Part shown: positions 61,158-64,000 of the stretch, in pieces
How positions within the stretch are numbered: position 1 is the first letter of the stretch
How the letters are laid out: each line of letters opens with the position of its first letter
From: an uncultured Bacteroidota bacterium
GTDB taxonomy: Bacteria > Bacteroidota > Bacteroidia > Chitinophagales > Chitinophagaceae
Assembly (NCBI GenBank): GCA_903887415.1
Contig: CAISPO010000012.1
Coordinates: 62,001-126,000, forward strand
Direction: 5' to 3'
Length of the DNA stretch: 64,000 nucleotides
Translations under genes and position numbers: made by a program
The notes under the pieces: model-generated
What the model was told of the DNA's origin: nothing
Databases searched by the model: none
Seen by the model: the letters and a program-made list of their open reading frames with translations, nothing else

Positions 61158-61594
61158 TTTGCCAATTCCTTTTTATAATGTCCCAGGCAGTAGTCTTCGT
61201 TCTCCCGCATTACTTTCTGGTCTTTTTCTTTTTTGTCTTTAAAACCGCACAAATGCAGCACTCCATGAAATATCACCCTGTGCAGCTCATCGGTATAAGT
61301 AGTCTTAAATATTTTTGCATTTTCCTTTACCCGCTCCACGCTGATATATATTTCCCCTTCCAGCGCCTTCTTCGACTCGCTGAGGTCGAAGGTAATGATA
61401 TCTGTAAAAGTATCGTGATCGAGGAAGTTTTTATTCATTTCCAGCAGGAAGGCATCCGAGCAAAAAATGACATTCAGCTCAGCAGTTTGCACCTTTGCCA
61501 TGTACTTGCTGATGATCTCATCAATAAATACAGACAGTTTGCGCTTTTTCTTTAGTCCTGACGTCACGTCCTGTTCGTAAAAAACGGCTGGCAT
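61154..61594 (-). CDS. ybeY: Endoribonuclease YbeY
   Basis: YbeY (146 aa) matures rRNA 3' ends and acts in ribosome quality control, with zinc. HGVLHLCGFKD holds His110 and His114; the usual third ligand (the H of GY-D-H) is replaced by Asp120/Lys, a form that I recall as common in Bacteroidota. TFTDIITFDLSE is the family's second motif. The start is ATG 61594; an 11-codon longer reading is not family-like. Overlaps rluA by 4 bp. Confidence 0.93.
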   Translation of the reverse strand: MPAVFYEQDVTSGLKKKRKLSVFIDEIISKYMAKVQTAELNVIFCSDAFLLEMNKNFLDHDTFTDIITFDLSESKKALEGEIYISVERVKENAKIFKTTYTDELHRVIFHGVLHLCGFKDKKEKDQKVMRENEDYCLGHYKKELAK

Positions 61595-61821
61595 GGGGTG
61601 TTTTTTGCAAAGGTACAGCCAAACCAATAAAACGAGGCATAGTCAGCGCTTCTCAATCTTTCAGCCAATATGCGAATCGAATATAACTGACGACTACAGG
61701 TTAGTTCCTTCTAGATAAATGTCCCCTAATTCAATATGACCTCAATCATAACATCCTTGGTCAATATTTCCTTACTTTGCTACCACTGAGCTTTTATTAT
61801 TACTTTCAATTTTTTAATTCT

Positions 61822-63198
61822 ATGTCAAGGCACGTTACAATATTGGGAGCCGGGCTGGTAGGTTCGCTGCTGTCTATCATTTTAAAGAAGCGGGGCCATG
61901 AGGTCTCTATTTATGAGCGTCGGCCGGATATGCGCGACGCAAATATATCAGCTGGTAAGTCAATAAACCTGGCCATGAGCGCACGCGGATGGCGGGCGCT
62001 GGAACTCGCGGGACTAAGGAACGAGATGGAAGCGCTGGCCATACCCATGTACGGTCGCTACCTGCACCAGCCGGACGGGCAAACGGCATTTCAACCATAT
62101 AGCAAGAACAACGAGGCGATATACTCGGTGAGTCGTGGGGAACTAAATAAGAAGTTAATGACGCTTGCAGAGAAAGAGGGAGTGAATATCTACTTCGAAC
62201 ACCGCTGCACCCACGTGCATGTGGAGAATAACCATGTTCATTTCCACCACGATCACAAAGAGAAAATTGTACATGCCGACCTTCTGTTTGGCGCTGATGG
62301 GGCATTTTCTGCGTTGCGGGAAAGCTATACCCATATGAGCCGTGTGAACTGCGACCAGATGTACCTGGAATACGGATATAAAGAACTATGTATACTGCCG
62401 GGGAAAAACGGCGAATGGCTCATGGAAAAAAATGCATTGCATATCTGGCCACGTGGCAAGTACATGATGATAGCACTGCCTAATACGGATGGTACGTTTA
62501 CCTGCACTTTGTTCATGCCCTTTGAAGGAGAAGTTTCTTTCGAGAAATTGCAGACCCGGGACGATGTAACCAGTTTCTTTGATAAACAGTTTGCTGACGC
62601 TAAGGCACTAATGCCGGGGCTTTTGGATGATTTTTTTACCAATCCCACTTCTTCGCTGATCACTACCCATATTTTCCCTTGGCATTATAAGAATAAGAGC
62701 GCGTTAATTGGTGACGCTGCCCATGCCATAGTTCCGTTTTACGGGCAGGGGATGAATGCGGGTTTTGAAGACGTTACCATATTGTCTGAGCTGATGGGAA
62801 TATACAAGGACGACTGGAATGCAATATTGAAAACATATGAAGCGAAAAGAAAGCCAAATGGGGACGCCGTTGCCGCGCTTGCATTGCTTAACTTTACGGA
62901 AATGCGGGATAAAGTCGCAGACCCTATGTTCCTGGAGCGTAAGAAAATAGAGAAGGAATTAGGGAAACGATACCCTCACCAGTTTGTATCCGTATATGAA
63001 ATGGTATCCTTTAGTCATACTCCATACAGCACGGCTATACAGTGTACACAGGCACAGGACAAATTACTGGAGCGCATTATGAATGAAGGTGATTTTTTTG
63101 CAAACATAGAACATGCAGAATTTGCCGGTTCTTTGGGCAAATGGATAACAGAGTATAACAACGCGGTACAGCAACTGGATTTTGGAAATGAAGCCTGA
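61822..63198 (+). CDS. kmo: Kynurenine 3-monooxygenase
   Basis: The 458-residue flavoprotein hydroxylates L-kynurenine to 3-hydroxykynurenine with NADPH and O2, a step of tryptophan breakdown and of de novo NAD synthesis in some bacteria. The FAD site is ILGAGLVGSLL (GxGxxG, 9-14) and GDAAHAIVPFYGQGMNAGFEDV near 302-323 is the class-A monooxygenase FAD motif in the typical KMO form. The frame extends to 61777, but ATG 61822 (MSRHVTILGAG) is family-like. Its end overlaps recJ by 11 bp. A 2-aminomuconate-deaminase-like gene lies 17 kb away. Confidence 0.94.
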   Translation: MSRHVTILGAGLVGSLLSIILKKRGHEVSIYERRPDMRDANISAGKSINLAMSARGWRALELAGLRNEMEALAIPMYGRYLHQPDGQTAFQPYSKNNEAIYSVSRGELNKKLMTLAEKEGVNIYFEHRCTHVHVENNHVHFHHDHKEKIVHADLLFGADGAFSALRESYTHMSRVNCDQMYLEYGYKELCILPGKNGEWLMEKNALHIWPRGKYMMIALPNTDGTFTCTLFMPFEGEVSFEKLQTRDDVTSFFDKQFADAKALMPGLLDDFFTNPTSSLITTHIFPWHYKNKSALIGDAAHAIVPFYGQGMNAGFEDVTILSELMGIYKDDWNAILKTYEAKRKPNGDAVAALALLNFTEMRDKVADPMFLERKKIEKELGKRYPHQFVSVYEMVSFSHTPYSTAIQCTQAQDKLLERIMNEGDFFANIEHAEFAGSLGKWITEYNNAVQQLDFGNEA

Positions 63199-64000
63199 AA
63201 AAAGATGGACATTAAGACCGGTAGATGAAACAATAGTAGCTACGCTGAGCGAAGAACTGAAGGTGAACCCCGCTATCTGCAGGATACTGGCATTGCGCGG
63301 CGTTAAAGACTATGCGACCGCCAAACTTTTTTTTCGCCCGCTGCTTTCCCAGCTGCATGATCCCTTCCTGATGAAGGGAATGAAAAAAGCGGTGGACCGT
63401 ATAAGCGAAGCAATCGAATGGCATGAACGCATAATGATCTATGGTGACTATGACGTAGATGGCACCACAGCAGTATCCCTTGTATATTCCTTCCTGAAAA
63501 AGAAGTATGATGGCGAGCTTGCTTATTATATTCCGCACCGATACCGCGAGGGCTACGGCATATCCAAACAAGGAATAGACTATGCGCACGGCAATGGATA
63601 CACACTGATGATAACACTGGACTGCGGTATCAAGTCGGTTGAAATGATCACTTATGCGCAGTCGCTGGGAATAGACGTTATTGTTTGCGACCACCACCTT
63701 CCGGATGCTAATATACCTCCTGCATTCGCTATTCTGAATCCGAAACAAGTGGATTGTAAATACCCATACAAGGAGCTTAGCGGCTGCGGTATAGGCTTTA
63801 AACTGGCGCAGGCACTGGCGATACAATGGAAGCTACCCATGGAAAGTGTATATCAATACCTGGACCTTGTGGCTACCAGCATAGCTGCTGATATAGTACC
63901 AATTGATGGCGAGAACCGGATACTTGCCCACTATGGCGTAAAAAGAATAAATGAATCACCCTGCCTTGCCATCTCCACGCTTAAGGAATTAGGCGGTGTA
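63188..64000 (+). CDS. recJ: Single-strand DNA exonuclease RecJ, 3'-truncated by window edge
   Basis: From ATG 63188 the frame stays open to the end of the window (271 codons). It begins MKPEKRWTLRPVDE, a usual RecJ start, and has DYDVDGTTAV (DHH motif II), CDHHLPD (the DHH motif) and the following GCGIGFKLAQAL. RecJ is a 5'-3' single-strand DNA exonuclease used in repair and recombination. The catalytic second half (DHHA1 domain) is beyond the window. The gene overlaps the kmo stop by 11 bp, so the two are probably co-transcribed though functionally unrelated. Confidence 0.93.
   Translation, partial: MKPEKRWTLRPVDETIVATLSEELKVNPAICRILALRGVKDYATAKLFFRPLLSQLHDPFLMKGMKKAVDRISEAIEWHERIMIYGDYDVDGTTAVSLVYSFLKKKYDGELAYYIPHRYREGYGISKQGIDYAHGNGYTLMITLDCGIKSVEMITYAQSLGIDVIVCDHHLPDANIPPAFAILNPKQVDCKYPYKELSGCGIGFKLAQALAIQWKLPMESVYQYLDLVATSIAADIVPIDGENRILAHYGVKRINESPCLAISTLKELGGV

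Noticed and set aside
63212-63826. 204-codon minus-strand frame at the right end
   Set aside because: Antisense to recJ, whose motifs are clear on the plus strand.

Overview
The window comes from a member of the Bacteroidota, most likely the Chitinophagales. Supporting signs are the gldK-gldL-gldM-gldN gliding/type IX secretion operon plus a separate gldC, several secreted proteins with a type IX C-terminal sorting domain (YPNPA...LLGQTVY...GVYFIKI), hemD preceded by a DUF4271 gene, and promoters of the TTTG/TAnnTTTG type instead of -35/-10 boxes. Placement below phylum level is inference; there is no rRNA in the window.

Layout. 1-2.4 kb: two tandem erythromycin-esterase/ChaN-like proteins (the first cut by the window edge) and a GNAT acetyltransferase. 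2.5-7.0 kb: F-type ATP synthase operon atpB-E-F-H-A (minus strand), without atpG, with repeat-filled gaps and a 13-bp hairpin after atpE. 7.3-11.5 kb: accessory region with an acyltransferase, a decayed copy of its 3' end, an AT-rich insert carrying an HNH-like protein and a probably truncated second gene, then about 1.1 kb of structured repeats. 11.5-20.5 kb: housekeeping genes (pyrG, rhodanese, obg, adk, an RluE-like synthase, rnhB), a BatB-BatC fusion and an AI-2E-family permease. 20.5-26.4 kb: a 914-residue sorting-domain protein and a three-gene phosphorelay cluster (Hpt, FIST sensor, hybrid histidine kinase). 26.6-33.3 kb: M16 peptidase, ferritin-like protein, TPR protein, EGF-like lipoprotein, orphan comB. 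33.4-38.1 kb: gldKLMN. 38.3-47.6 kb: DUF255 protein, hemD/DUF4271, paaG-like and 2-aminomuconate-deaminase-like genes, two more EGF-like lipoproteins, small lipoproteins. 47.7-50.7 kb: a MazF-like toxin/antitoxin pair beside an orphan sorting-domain tail, an NHL-repeat protein and a frameshifted sorting-domain gene. 50.8-64 kb: lutB with a deacetylase, L,D-transpeptidase, S41 protease, pabA/cvpA, yqeY, gldC, rluA/ybeY, kynurenine 3-monooxygenase and the start of recJ.

How the parts connect. gldKLMN builds the type IX machine; the proteins at 20.5, 48.4 and (before its frameshift) 49.8 kb look like its cargo. kmo and the RidA-family gene may serve one tryptophan/kynurenine route although 17 kb apart. 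The Hpt/FIST/kinase trio looks like a soluble ligand-sensing phosphorelay. Candidates for undescribed biology: the HNH-like insert with its repeat-interrupted neighbour, four TGAGCAA sites at exact 11-bp spacing upstream of pyrG, the EGF-like lipoprotein family with matching promoters, orphan comB next to the gliding operon, and the sorting-domain remnants around the toxin-antitoxin pair. All family assignments come from reading motifs by eye; no database search was run.
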